Assembly: GCF_016907755.1 (NCBI RefSeq)
Contig: NZ_JAFBCN010000001.1
Span: forward strand, 3,906,001-3,970,000
Direction of reading: 5' to 3'
DNA: 64,000 nt
Source: Cellulosimicrobium cellulans
Lineage (GTDB): Bacteria > Actinomycetota > Actinomycetes > Actinomycetales > Cellulomonadaceae
Shown one piece after another: positions 1 through 8,565 of this stretch (position 1 is the stretch's first letter; each line of letters begins with the position of its first letter). Both the position numbers and the translations under genes were made by a program. The notes under the pieces were generated by a model. That model saw only the letters and a list, made by a program, of their open reading frames with translations, did no database searches and was not told the origin of the DNA.

Positions 1-1
1 C

Positions 2-1585
2 ATCGTGCGCGGCCCCGGCGGGTTCGTGCTGCACGGGCTCGTCGGCGGGTCCTGGCGGCAGTGGTCGCAAGGCGCCTCCCCCGGCTTCCTGAGCATCGCC
101 GCGCCGTCGGGGTTCATCCGGCTGATCAGGCCCGACGGCACGCAGACGGACTACCGCGGCACCGTCCGAGCCGTCCCCTCCGGGACGAGCCCCGGGCAGC
201 AGACCGTGAACGTGGTGGGCCTCGAGGACTACCTGCGCTCCGTCGTGCCGGCGGAGTCGCCGTCGAGCTGGCCGGCGGACGCGCTGCGGGCGCAGGCCGT
301 CGCCGCGCGCACCTACGCGTCGTACGACCGCGCGCACCGGTCGGGCTCCTGGCAGACGTGCGACACCACCGCCTGCCAGGTCTACCCCGGGCACAAGAGC
401 TTCACCTCCGCGGGGGTCGAGACGCGCCACCACGAGGCGGCCTCGACCGACGCCGCCGTCGCCGCGACCTCGGGGCAGGTGCGCCACTACGGCGGCAGTC
501 TCGCCTTCACCCAGTTCGGCTCGTCGAACGGCGGCTGGAGCGCGGCAGGGTCCTTCCCCTACCTCCCGTCCCGACCGGACCCCTGGGACGCGCAGGGCAA
601 CCCCGTGCACGCGTGGAGCGTCTCGCTCCGGGCCTCGGACGTCGGCGCGCGGTACCCGCAGATCGGCTCGCCGCGCAGCATCGACGTCACGTCGCGGACC
701 GGCGACGGGGAGTGGGGCGGGCGCGTGGTCCGGGTCGTCGTCACCGGATCGGCAGGCTCGGTCGCGCTCACGGGCGCGCAGTTCCGCAGCGCCTTCGGTC
801 TGCGCTCCGACTGGTGGAAGCTCACCGGCACGAGCCGGCTCGACAGCGACTCCACCAACGACGGGCGCGTGGACGTCCTCGGCCAGTGGGCCGACGGCCG
901 TCTCACGGCGTACCTCGGGGACGGCGACGGGCGGTTCGTCGGCAGCCGCCCGGCGGGTCACGACTGGCAGACGATGCGGCTCGCGGTCCGGGCCAACGAC
1001 CTCGACCGCGACGGTCGCGACGACGTCCTCGCCGTCGACTCTGCCGGGCGACTGTGGCGCTACCCGACGACGGCGTCCGGGACGCTCGGCACCCGCGTCC
1101 AGGCCGGTCGCGGCTGGGGCGCCATGCGCTTCCTCGTCGCCCCGGGCGACGTCGGACGCGACGGGTCGGCGGACCTGCTCGCGGTCGACACGTCGGGACG
1201 GCTCTGGCTGTACCCGGGCCTGGGGAACGGCACCCTGGGCGACGCCGTGCTCGTCGGCAGCGGGTGGAACGCCATGACGTGGGTCGGTGGCGGCGGCGAC
1301 TGGAACGGCGACGGCTGGTCGGACCTCCTCGCTGTCGACACGGGCGGGCGCCTCCTGCTCTACCGGGGCGACGGTGCGGGAGGGTTCACCCCCGTGCAGA
1401 TCGGCTCCGGCTGGCGGGGCATGCGGTTGCTGACCCTGGTGAACGACTTCGGTCGCGACGGCGTGCCGGACCTGCTCGCGGCGGACTCGTCCGGCCGGTA
1501 CTGGCTGTACCCGTGGACGGGATCACGGTTCGCCGGCCGTGTCCAGGTCGGCACCGGGTGGGGCGGGATCGTCCGGACCCTGTAG
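2..1585 (+). CDS. SpoIID/LytB-domain protein with C-terminal FG-GAP repeats (5' partial)
   Basis: The reading frame is open to the left edge, so the true start and any signal peptide lie outside the window. The first ~250 visible residues resemble the SpoIID/LytB domain, including RAQAVAARTYA and the preceding LEDYLRSVVPAE stretch. SpoIID is a peptidoglycan lytic transglycosylase in sporulating Firmicutes; in actinobacteria such secreted proteins are presumed wall-active. Residues ~280-526 hold about five FG-GAP/VCBS-like repeats, each with a calcium-loop type motif (DRDGRDD, GRDGSAD, NGDGWSD, GRDGVPD) followed by an aromatic LWLYPG-like strand, suggesting a beta-propeller for wall or glycan binding. 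It converges on the amidase, whose C-terminus is built from the same repeats. Fold assignment is good; enzymatic activity is inferred. Confidence 0.85.
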   Translation: MVRGPGGFVLHGLVGGSWRQWSQGASPGFLSIAAPSGFIRLIRPDGTQTDYRGTVRAVPSGTSPGQQTVNVVGLEDYLRSVVPAESPSSWPADALRAQAVAARTYASYDRAHRSGSWQTCDTTACQVYPGHKSFTSAGVETRHHEAASTDAAVAATSGQVRHYGGSLAFTQFGSSNGGWSAAGSFPYLPSRPDPWDAQGNPVHAWSVSLRASDVGARYPQIGSPRSIDVTSRTGDGEWGGRVVRVVVTGSAGSVALTGAQFRSAFGLRSDWWKLTGTSRLDSDSTNDGRVDVLGQWADGRLTAYLGDGDGRFVGSRPAGHDWQTMRLAVRANDLDRDGRDDVLAVDSAGRLWRYPTTASGTLGTRVQAGRGWGAMRFLVAPGDVGRDGSADLLAVDTSGRLWLYPGLGNGTLGDAVLVGSGWNAMTWVGGGGDWNGDGWSDLLAVDTGGRLLLYRGDGAGGFTPVQIGSGWRGMRLLTLVNDFGRDGVPDLLAADSSGRYWLYPWTGSRFAGRVQVGTGWGGIVRTL

Positions 1586-1592
1586 GCGGGAC

Positions 1593-4349
1593 CTACGAGA
1601 CGTTCGCGCCGGACGGCGCGCTCGTCAGGGTCCGTGCCGCTCGGAAGCCGCCCGTCCCGTTCCCTGGGTAGAGCACCAGGGAGCCCGCGCGGGACGCGAC
1701 GAGGTCGGGCCGCCCGTCGCCGTCGACGTCGCCCGCTCCGACGACGTTCGACATCCCCTGCCACCCCGTCCCGACGACCGTCGACGACCCGAGCAGGGCG
1801 CCGCCGTTCCCCGGGTAGAGCAGGAGCCGACCGGTGCCCGCGTCGCGGGCGATGAGGTCGGGCGTCGCGGCGCCGCGCCAGTGGCCGGCGTTGACGATGC
1901 GGTCGATGAACTGCGCACCCCGGGCGATGACGAGCGGGGTGCCGAACCCGCCTCGACCATCGCCCGGGTAGAGCCAGATCTGGCCGGTCCCGCGCTGGAG
2001 CGCGATCAGCCCGGGCACGCCCGTGCCCAGCCAGTCCCCCGCACCGATCACCTGGGTCATCACGCCCCATCCCGTCCCGACGCGGGATCCCGCCGCGTTG
2101 AAGCTGCCGGTACCCGTCCCGACGTGGAGGTAGAGGTCGCCGTTCGAACGGCGCGTCATGAGGTCGGGCCGGCCGTCCCCGTTCCAGTCACCGGGGGCGA
2201 TCGCCTCGACGACACCGGACCCCGAGACGCCCGTCCCGGCCACCCGGGAGAACGCGGCGCCGCCTCGGTAGTCGTACCGCAGCAGGGTGCCGTCACGTCG
2301 CACCGCGAAGAAGTCCTCGCCGCGACCCGACCGCCCCGCCGGATGGACCACGCTGAAGCCGCCCCACCCGGTCCCGATGAGCGAGCGGCCGACGAGTCCG
2401 CCACCGCCGTCACCCACGTAGCGCCACAGGCGACCTTGGGTGTCGCGTGCGACGACGTCGGGCAGGCCGTCGTCGTTGAGGTCGCCCGCGCCGACGATCG
2501 TCGACATCACGTCCCAGCCCGGGCCGACGAAGGTCCGCGTGCCCGAGAAGCCCCCACGGCCGTCGCCCACGTAGGTGTAGAGGTCGCCCCCGGCACGCGC
2601 GACGAGCGCGGGCCGACCGTCGCGCAGGTCGCCCACCATGGCGATCGTGCTCATGCCGTTCCAGCCGGCCCCGATCTTCCTCGCGGTCCCGAACCCGCCG
2701 CGGCCGTCGCCCGGGTAGAGCCACAGGGACCCGTCGTGGCGTCGCATGATCAGGTCGTTGCGATCGTCTCCGTCCCAGTCCTGGCCGCCCACGATCAGGT
2801 TCGCCACGCCCCAGCCCGTGCCGATCCGCTGCTTGCCGGCCCACCCGCCGGAGGCCGTCCCCGGGTACAGCCACAGGTAGCCGGTGGCGGGGTCGATGAG
2901 CATGAGGTCAGGGTTGCCGTCGCCGTTCCAGTCCCCCGGGGCGATCACCCGCTCCCCGGGCCAGCCCGAGCCCACCGTGCGGGTGGCTCCCCACCCGGCG
3001 TCGGGCGCGGTGAGCAACGAGATCGAGCCGGACGTCCGTGCCACCAGGTCGGGGTACCCGTCGAGCCCGACGTCGCGCCGCAGCGAGCGATCCGTCACAG
3101 GTCCCTGGCGGGACGCTGCCAGCGCGCGGACCTGCGGGAGCGCCGCGTACAGCGAGGCCCCGGGGCACGACGTCTGGCCGACGTCGCGGTGCCCCACCAC
3201 GATGCTTCCCGCGGTGCCTCGCACCCCGTGGATGTCGAGCTTCCACGCGATGACGGCCGAGACGGCGTCGACGGCGGCCCAGGAGACCTGCGCGGCGTCG
3301 AAGTTCCCCATCACGGAGACACCGAAGCGCTGGGAGTTGACCCCGGACGCGTGCGCACCGACGATCCCCCGGTCGATCCCTCCGGCGCGCCCTTCCCAGA
3401 TGCGCCCGTACTTGTCGACGAGGAAGTTGTACCCGATGTCGCCCCACCCGCGGGACTGCGCGTGGTAGGCGTAGATGCCCCGGATGAGGGCCGGGACCTG
3501 GTCCGCGGTGTAGTCGTTCGACCCGGCCGTGTGGTGCACGACCGCGCCGACGACGTTGCCGGTCTGGGGCGTCCACGTCATCAGCCGCTCGTCGGCACCC
3601 CACTGGGCGCGCGAGTAGATCGCCGGACGGGTCGTGGCGGTGGGCAGAGCGGCTGCCGGTGCGGCGGCAGGCGTCGCGAGCGCGGAGGTCGTCGACCGTC
3701 CGAGCCCGCCCGCGCCGCCCCCGCTTCCTCCCGCGTCCGCTCCCGGATCGACGACCACCAGGACCGGATCGACCGGGGCGGCCCCCTGGCCGGGCAGGAC
3801 CCGCGCCTCGACCTCGTCGACGTCCCCGACGAACAGCGGCTCGGTACCGTCGCGCTGCTCCCCGGAGTTTCCGGTCTGCTCGGCATCCTCCGCGTGGACG
3901 TCGGTCCACCCGGTCCAGACGGTCCCGGTACGTGAACGCACCTCGACGACGACGTCGTCCCCTGCCGACCCGAGGTCCCAGGTGACGCCGACGACGGTCG
4001 TCGCACCGGTCGCCGGGCTGGTCGCGGACCAGGTCCCCTCCGGGCTCGTCGTGTCGTCGGCCGCGGCCTCGGGGAGCACCTGCTCACCGCGCCCCTCGGC
4101 AGCGCCCGCTTCCGACGGCGCCGGCGTCGTGGGGGCGTCTCCGGACGCGTCGACGGGTTCGAGCGGTGTCTCGTCGATCTCGGGGGCGACCGGTGCGGGC
4201 ACGGCCACCGGGGCAGGTGCGACGTGTGGCGCCACCGAGGTCGCGGCCCGTGGCGCGGGGCTGGCCGCCCCGGCGGTGGTGCTGCCCGTCACCGCCGACG
4301 TCACGGTCACCGCCAGCACCGTCAGGACGGTCGTCCACCTCTTGGTCAT
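1593..4349 (-). CDS. Secreted PGRP-type N-acetylmuramoyl-L-alanine amidase with FG-GAP repeats
   Basis: 918 residues. I chose the ATG giving MTKRWTTV, which starts a clear signal peptide (hydrophobic ~8-25, Ala-rich cleavage region); a longer start would add ten residues with no gain. A Pro/Glu/Ala-rich, probably disordered stretch (~30-230) precedes an amidase_2/PGRP domain at ~245-410 with zinc ligands HHTAG (~270), GHRD (~385) and SCPG (~393). PGRP amidases cut the bond between MurNAc and the stem peptide, so a role in wall turnover outside the cell is likely. From ~430 to the end there are about eight FG-GAP-like repeats with NGDG/DGDG loops and LWLYPGDGRGGF strands. It lies downstream of the nucleotide-sugar genes in the same direction, separated by a hairpin, and ends 7 bp from the convergent SpoIID-like gene. 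Confidence 0.9.
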   Translation of the reverse strand: MTKRWTTVLTVLAVTVTSAVTGSTTAGAASPAPRAATSVAPHVAPAPVAVPAPVAPEIDETPLEPVDASGDAPTTPAPSEAGAAEGRGEQVLPEAAADDTTSPEGTWSATSPATGATTVVGVTWDLGSAGDDVVVEVRSRTGTVWTGWTDVHAEDAEQTGNSGEQRDGTEPLFVGDVDEVEARVLPGQGAAPVDPVLVVVDPGADAGGSGGGAGGLGRSTTSALATPAAAPAAALPTATTRPAIYSRAQWGADERLMTWTPQTGNVVGAVVHHTAGSNDYTADQVPALIRGIYAYHAQSRGWGDIGYNFLVDKYGRIWEGRAGGIDRGIVGAHASGVNSQRFGVSVMGNFDAAQVSWAAVDAVSAVIAWKLDIHGVRGTAGSIVVGHRDVGQTSCPGASLYAALPQVRALAASRQGPVTDRSLRRDVGLDGYPDLVARTSGSISLLTAPDAGWGATRTVGSGWPGERVIAPGDWNGDGNPDLMLIDPATGYLWLYPGTASGGWAGKQRIGTGWGVANLIVGGQDWDGDDRNDLIMRRHDGSLWLYPGDGRGGFGTARKIGAGWNGMSTIAMVGDLRDGRPALVARAGGDLYTYVGDGRGGFSGTRTFVGPGWDVMSTIVGAGDLNDDGLPDVVARDTQGRLWRYVGDGGGGLVGRSLIGTGWGGFSVVHPAGRSGRGEDFFAVRRDGTLLRYDYRGGAAFSRVAGTGVSGSGVVEAIAPGDWNGDGRPDLMTRRSNGDLYLHVGTGTGSFNAAGSRVGTGWGVMTQVIGAGDWLGTGVPGLIALQRGTGQIWLYPGDGRGGFGTPLVIARGAQFIDRIVNAGHWRGAATPDLIARDAGTGRLLLYPGNGGALLGSSTVVGTGWQGMSNVVGAGDVDGDGRPDLVASRAGSLVLYPGNGTGGFRAARTLTSAPSGANVS

Positions 4350-4468
4350 CGTGCTCACCCCGGTCGTCGCAGAGATCACCCAGGGCTTGCTCGCGCCCCG
4401 ACGAACCCGGCCAGTATCACAAGGCGGGCACGTTCTCGCAGGACGATCGCCGGGAGAGTCGGGAGTCG

Positions 4469-4499
4469 GCCCGGCGACCCCACCACGGGGCCGCCGGGC
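4469..4499 (-). terminator. Hairpin after the nucleotide-sugar genes
   Basis: Arms GCCCGGCG-CCCC and GGGG-CGCCGGGC pair with one mismatch around a 5-nt loop, just after the oxidoreductase stop on the minus strand. There is no U-tract, as usual in high-GC actinobacteria. It probably terminates or attenuates transcription before the amidase gene. Confidence 0.55.
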
Positions 4500-4505
4500 T
4501 CCGGC

Positions 4506-5492
4506 TCAGAGCGTGACGGTCCGCCCCGACGACGCCGACTCCAGGACGGCCTCGGCCACCTCGAGGGTGCGCAGACCCTCCTCCATCGTCACGACGTCGT
4601 GGCGGATCCCCCGGACGGCGTCCCGGAACGCCTCGTGCTCGACCCGCAGGGGCTCGCGCTTCGCGAACGCATAGCGCGTGATGTCGCCCTCGGACACGCC
4701 GCGGAACGCCGAGACGGCCTCCCACTCGGTCGGGATGACGCCGTTGGCGTAGAAGGTGAGGTCGGCCGTGCCCGTGTCGGCGACGAACGCGCCCCGCTCG
4801 CCCGTGACGATCGTGACGCGCTCCTTCATCGGGGAGAGCCAGTTGACGACGTGGTTGGTCACGACGCCGTTCTCCAGACGACCGGTCGCGGTGACCATGT
4901 CCTCGTGCGGGCGCCCGCTGCGGTGCGTGGTCTGCGCGGCGACCGCACGGTAGGAGCTCTGGGCGACCCAGGCCGTGAGGTCGATGTCGTGGGTGCCGAG
5001 ATCCTTCACCACGCCGACGTCGGCGATGCGCGACGGGAACGGCCCCTGCCGTCGGGTCGCGATCTGGTAGACCTCCCCGAGCTCGCCCGCCTCCATGCGG
5101 CGACGCAGCTCCTGGAGCGCCGGGTTGAACCGCTCGATGTGCCCGACCGCGCCGACGAGCCCTGCCGCGGCGAACGCCTCGGCGACCTTGCGACCGGCCT
5201 CGCTCGTGGCCGCGATGGGCTTCTCCACGAGGGTGTGGACGCCCGCGGCGGCGAGGGCCAGCGCGATCTCCTCGTGGTACACGGTCGGGACGGCGACGAC
5301 GGCCATCTCGATGCCGGCGTCGATCAGTCCGCCGACGTCGGGCAGGACCGGCAGGTCCCCCGCCACGCCGTACGGGTCTCCGCCGGGGTCCGCGACGGCG
5401 ACGAGGTCGACGCCGTCGATCTCGCGGAGCACCCGGGCATGGTGCCGTCCCATCGCTCCGAGCCCGATCAGGCCCGCACGCAGGTCTGCCAT
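4506..5492 (-). CDS. Gfo/Idh/MocA-family oxidoreductase (WlbA/WbpB-like)
   Basis: 328 residues. The N-terminal Rossmann fold starts at residue 5 with GLIGLGAMGRHHARVL (GxGxxG), followed by the family's EKP motif (LVEKPIAAT, ~95) and a conserved DLGTHDIDL histidine (~170). WlbA/WbpB enzymes oxidise C3 of UDP-GlcNAc uronic acid so that an aminotransferase can add an amino group. Assignment to that step rests mainly on the neighbours: the start overlaps the stop of the aminotransferase gene (TGATG), which in turn overlaps an acetyltransferase gene. The family is certain; the exact substrate is inferred, and a dTDP- or UDP-hexose variant is possible. The UDP-GlcNAc 6-dehydrogenase the route needs is not in the window. 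Confidence 0.85.
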   Translation of the reverse strand: MADLRAGLIGLGAMGRHHARVLREIDGVDLVAVADPGGDPYGVAGDLPVLPDVGGLIDAGIEMAVVAVPTVYHEEIALALAAAGVHTLVEKPIAATSEAGRKVAEAFAAAGLVGAVGHIERFNPALQELRRRMEAGELGEVYQIATRRQGPFPSRIADVGVVKDLGTHDIDLTAWVAQSSYRAVAAQTTHRSGRPHEDMVTATGRLENGVVTNHVVNWLSPMKERVTIVTGERGAFVADTGTADLTFYANGVIPTEWEAVSAFRGVSEGDITRYAFAKREPLRVEHEAFRDAVRGIRHDVVTMEEGLRTLEVAEAVLESASSGRTVTL

Positions 5493-6592
5493 CACGCACC
5501 TGCCTTCACGACGGTGTTGACCGCGGTGACGATGCGCTCGAGGTCGCCCTGCGTGAGCGACGGGTGCACCGGGAGGGAGATCACCTGCTGCGCCGCGATC
5601 TCGGTCTCGGGCAGGTCGAGGCCGGGCGCGAAGTGCTTCAGGCTCTCGAGGCGGTGGTTCGGGATCGGGTAGTAGACCCCGGAACCCACGCCGTGCTCCT
5701 CGCGGAGAGCCGTCACCACACGGTCGCGGTCGTCGGCGACGCGGATCGTGTACTGGTGGTAGACGTGCACCGCCCCGTCCGCGACCGGGGGCGTGACGAC
5801 GCCCTCGAGGTTCTCGGAGAGGAAGGCCGCGTTGCGCTGGCGGTCCGCGGTCCAGCCCTGGACCTTGGTGAGCTGCACGCGGCCGATCGCCGCGTGGACG
5901 TCCGTCATCCGGGCGTTGAACCCCACGACCTCGTTGGCGTACTGGCGCTCCATGCCCTGGTTGCGCAGCAGGCGGACGTTGCGCGCGATCTCGTCGGTCG
6001 CGCACGAGACCATGCCGCCCTCGCCCGACGTCATGTTCTTCGTCGGGTAGAGGCTGAACATGGCGAACGCGCCGAACGAGCCCACCGGTCGTCCGTCCAG
6101 GGTCGCCCCGTGCGCCTGCGCGGCGTCCTCGAACAGGAGCAGGCCGTGCTCGTCCGCGAGGGCGCCGAGCGCGGTCATGTCTGCCGGGTGCCCGTAGAGG
6201 TGCACCGGCATGATCGCCTTGGTGCGCTCCGTGATCGCGGCGCGCACCGCGTCGGGGGCGAGGCAGAACTGGTCCGGCTCGATGTCGGCGAAGACCGGCG
6301 TCGCGCCCGTCAGCGCGACCGAGTTGGCGGTCGCCGCGAACGTGAAGGACGGGACGATGACCTCGTCGCCGGGGCCGACGCCCGCGGCGAGGAGGCCGAG
6401 GTGCAGCCCCGAGGTCCCGGAGTTCACCGCGACGCACGTGCGCCCGCCGACGAGCACCTCGGCGAACTCCTGCTCGAACGCGGCGACCTCGGGGCCCTGC
6501 GCGATCATCCCGCTGCGCAGGACGCGGTCCACGGCCGCGCGCTCGTCGTCCCCGACGATCGGCTTCGCCGCGGGGATCAGTGTCTGGCTCAT
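5492..6592 (-). CDS. DegT/DnrJ/EryC1/StrS-family sugar aminotransferase (WlbC/WbpE-like)
   Basis: 366 residues, normal length for PLP-dependent sugar aminotransferases. The PLP-binding lysine is in FSLYPTKNMTSGEGG (~180); the AVNSGTSGLHL phosphate-binding turn (~60) and FEDAAQAHGA (~155) are present. It should aminate the C3-keto sugar made by the adjacent oxidoreductase, using glutamate. Its ATG overlaps the acetyltransferase stop by 4 bp (ATGA) and its stop overlaps the oxidoreductase start by 1 bp, so the three are translationally coupled. The trio matches the gene set for UDP-2,3-diacetamido-2,3-dideoxy-glucuronic acid, a sugar of some wall teichuronic acids and O-antigens. Family assignment is very strong; the sugar is inferred. 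Confidence 0.9.
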   Translation of the reverse strand: MSQTLIPAAKPIVGDDERAAVDRVLRSGMIAQGPEVAAFEQEFAEVLVGGRTCVAVNSGTSGLHLGLLAAGVGPGDEVIVPSFTFAATANSVALTGATPVFADIEPDQFCLAPDAVRAAITERTKAIMPVHLYGHPADMTALGALADEHGLLLFEDAAQAHGATLDGRPVGSFGAFAMFSLYPTKNMTSGEGGMVSCATDEIARNVRLLRNQGMERQYANEVVGFNARMTDVHAAIGRVQLTKVQGWTADRQRNAAFLSENLEGVVTPPVADGAVHVYHQYTIRVADDRDRVVTALREEHGVGSGVYYPIPNHRLESLKHFAPGLDLPETEIAAQQVISLPVHPSLTQGDLERIVTAVNTVVKAGA

Positions 6593-7185
6593 TCGGCCGC
6601 AACCTCTCTGATGGTCTCGTCGTGCTCTTCGTAGCGCGTGCCCGTCACCGGGCACACCCAGTGCTCCCCGTCGCGCTGCAACGGCTCTCCTGCACGTCCC
6701 ACCCACCCGACGCGCCGCGCAGGGACCCCGACGACGATCGCGTGGTCGGGGACGTCCCTCGTCACGACCGCGCCCGCGGCCACCGTGGCCCACGCGCCGA
6801 TCGTCACCGGAGCGACGCACACGGCCCGGGCACCGATCGCGGCGCCCTCGCCGATCGTCACCCCCACCGCGTGCCAGTCGTCCGCGCTCTTGAGCGACCC
6901 GTCCGGGTTCACGGCGCGGGGGTAGGTGTCGTTGGTGAGCACGACGGCCGGGCCGATGAACACCCCGTCGGCGAGCGAGGCCGGTTCGTACACGAGCGCG
7001 TAGTTCTGCACCTTGCAGTTCTTGCCCATCTGCACTCCGGTCCCGATGTAGGCGCCTCGTCCGACGACGCACGACTCCCCCATCGACACCCCCTCGCGCA
7101 CCTGGGCGAGGTGCCAGATCTGGCTCCCGTCACCGATCGACGCGCCGTCCGCGACATCGGCGCTGGGGGCGATGCGGACTCCCAT
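6589..7185 (-). CDS. Hexapeptide-repeat N-acetyltransferase (WlbB/WbpD-like)
   Basis: 198 residues. Repeating hexapeptides (IAPSAD, IGDGSQ, VVGRGA, IGTGVQ, IGEGAA, IGARAV, IGAWAT) make a left-handed beta-helix across ~1-160. A VYEPASLADGVFIGPAVVLTNDTYPRAVNPDG stretch, here cited only by its IGPAVVLTND core (~77), is typical of the UDP-3-amino-sugar acetyltransferases WlbB/WbpD. It would transfer acetyl from acetyl-CoA to the C3 amine, the third step of this cluster. The ATG at 7185 is preceded by AAGGAG at good spacing. It is first in a three-gene overlapping operon and divergent from the glycosyltransferase gene. Confidence 0.88.
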   Translation of the reverse strand: MGVRIAPSADVADGASIGDGSQIWHLAQVREGVSMGESCVVGRGAYIGTGVQMGKNCKVQNYALVYEPASLADGVFIGPAVVLTNDTYPRAVNPDGSLKSADDWHAVGVTIGEGAAIGARAVCVAPVTIGAWATVAAGAVVTRDVPDHAIVVGVPARRVGWVGRAGEPLQRDGEHWVCPVTGTRYEEHDETIREVAAE

Positions 7186-7314
7186 GCAGGCTCCTTCGGT
7201 GTCTGAGGTGGACGGTCCCGCGTCGGGCGCGGGCGTCGCGTCGGCAAGGTTACCTGGCCACGGAACCCGGCTTCGAGCGCCGAAGGTCCCGAGTCCCGTC
7301 GGCGGGCTGCAACA

Positions 7315-8046
7315 ATGGACACCATGCACGAACCGGACGCGGCGACGCGTGGTCGCCCGCGCGCCGCGGCCGTCGGACCCGTCGACGACGCCTGCCTCGT
7401 CGTCCCGCTCTACAACGAGGGCGCGGTGGTGGCCGGCGTGGTCGAGAACGCGCTCGCCACGTTCCCCCACGTCGTCTGCGTCGACGACGGGAGCTCGGAC
7501 GACTCCGTCCGACGCGCCGCCGAGGCCGGCGCCACGGTCCTGCGGCACGCCGTGAACCTCGGCCAGGGCGCCGCCCTGCAGACCGGGATCGAGTACGCCC
7601 GCGACCTCCCGGGAGTCCGGTACCTCGTCACGTTCGACGCAGACGGCCAGCACCAGGTGGAGGACGCCGCCGCCATGGTCGACCTGGCCCGGCGCGAGGA
7701 CGTCGCGATCGTCTTCGGGTCCCGCTTCCTCGACGCCCGCACCCGGCCCGGGCTCCTCAAGCGCGTCGTCCTGCGCACCGCGGTCTGGTTCACGAACCGG
7801 AGCACCGGCCTGCGGCTCACCGACGCCCACAACGGGCTGCGGGTCATCCGGGTCGACGCCGCGCGCCAGGTCGAGCTGCGCCAGGACCGCATGGCGCACG
7901 CGAGCGAGATCGTGCTCCAGCTCGGACGCACGGGTCTCCCCTGGCGCGAGTACCCGGTGCACGTCCTCTACACGGACTACTCGCGGGCCAAGGGGCAGTC
8001 GCTGTGGAACTCCGTGAACATCCTGGTCGACCTCGTGTTCAAGTAG
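7315..8046 (+). CDS. Family 2 glycosyltransferase (DPM/polyprenyl-phosphate type)
   Basis: 243 residues. GT-A fold with VVPLYNEGAVV near the N-terminus, VCVDDGSSDDS for the nucleotide, LGQGAALQTGIEYA, and the metal-binding TFDADGQHQVEDA (DAD, ~105). It belongs to the dolichol/polyprenyl-phosphate sugar transferase-like group of GT2, acting at the cytoplasmic membrane face. The next gene encodes a DUF2304 membrane protein, a common partner of such GT2 enzymes, 13 bp away. No ribosome site is seen for the ATG at 7315; a second ATG at 7324 lies 7 nt after an AACAAT box and could be a leaderless start. Donor and acceptor cannot be read from the sequence; the context suggests a wall glycopolymer. 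Confidence 0.88.
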   Translation: MDTMHEPDAATRGRPRAAAVGPVDDACLVVPLYNEGAVVAGVVENALATFPHVVCVDDGSSDDSVRRAAEAGATVLRHAVNLGQGAALQTGIEYARDLPGVRYLVTFDADGQHQVEDAAAMVDLARREDVAIVFGSRFLDARTRPGLLKRVVLRTAVWFTNRSTGLRLTDAHNGLRVIRVDAARQVELRQDRMAHASEIVLQLGRTGLPWREYPVHVLYTDYSRAKGQSLWNSVNILVDLVFK

Positions 8047-8059
8047 ACGGGAGCCGCAC

Positions 8060-8464
8060 ATGCTCATCCAGATCGTCCTCGTCGTCGCCATCGCCGTGGT
8101 CACGGTCCTGCTCACCCGCTCCACGGTCGACGCGCGGCACCAGGCGATCCGCCGCCTGCTGCTCGTCGGGTTCGTCGTGGTCGCCGGGCTCTCCGTCCTG
8201 TTCCCCGAATGGCTCACCCGCCTGGCCAACCTGCTCGACGTGGGACGCGGGACCGACCTCCTCCTCTACGCCCTCGTCATCGCGTTCGTGAGCTACATCG
8301 CCACGAGCCACCGGCGCGCGAACGCGCTCGCCCGCAAGATCACGCTGCTGACGCGCGAGCTGAGCCTCGCGGAGGCACGGCTCAGCCGGGTCGACGCGTC
8401 GGTCGACGAGCTCGAGCAGCGCGACGGACAGGGCGGCCGGCCGGACGCGCCGCCCGCCGGCTGA
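8060..8464 (+). CDS. DUF2304-family membrane protein
   Basis: 134 residues. Three hydrophobic segments (~3-18, ~34-52, ~68-85) are followed by a charged heptad-rich C-terminal helix (ALARKITLLTRELSLAEARL), probably a short coiled coil. This matches DUF2304, a small integral membrane family almost always next to GT2 glycosyltransferases, as here. The working idea is a membrane anchor or partner for that enzyme. The ATG is preceded by GGGAG. No enzymatic residues are recognisable. Confidence 0.82.
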   Translation: MLIQIVLVVAIAVVTVLLTRSTVDARHQAIRRLLLVGFVVVAGLSVLFPEWLTRLANLLDVGRGTDLLLYALVIAFVSYIATSHRRANALARKITLLTRELSLAEARLSRVDASVDELEQRDGQGGRPDAPPAG

Positions 8465-8565
8465 CCGATCGGCCCTCGCACCCGTCCGCGCCTGCACAAC
8501 TCCTCCACCCCGCGAGCCCGTAGCCCGCGCGGCCAGGTCGCACGGCGCGCCTATGCTCGACTCCC

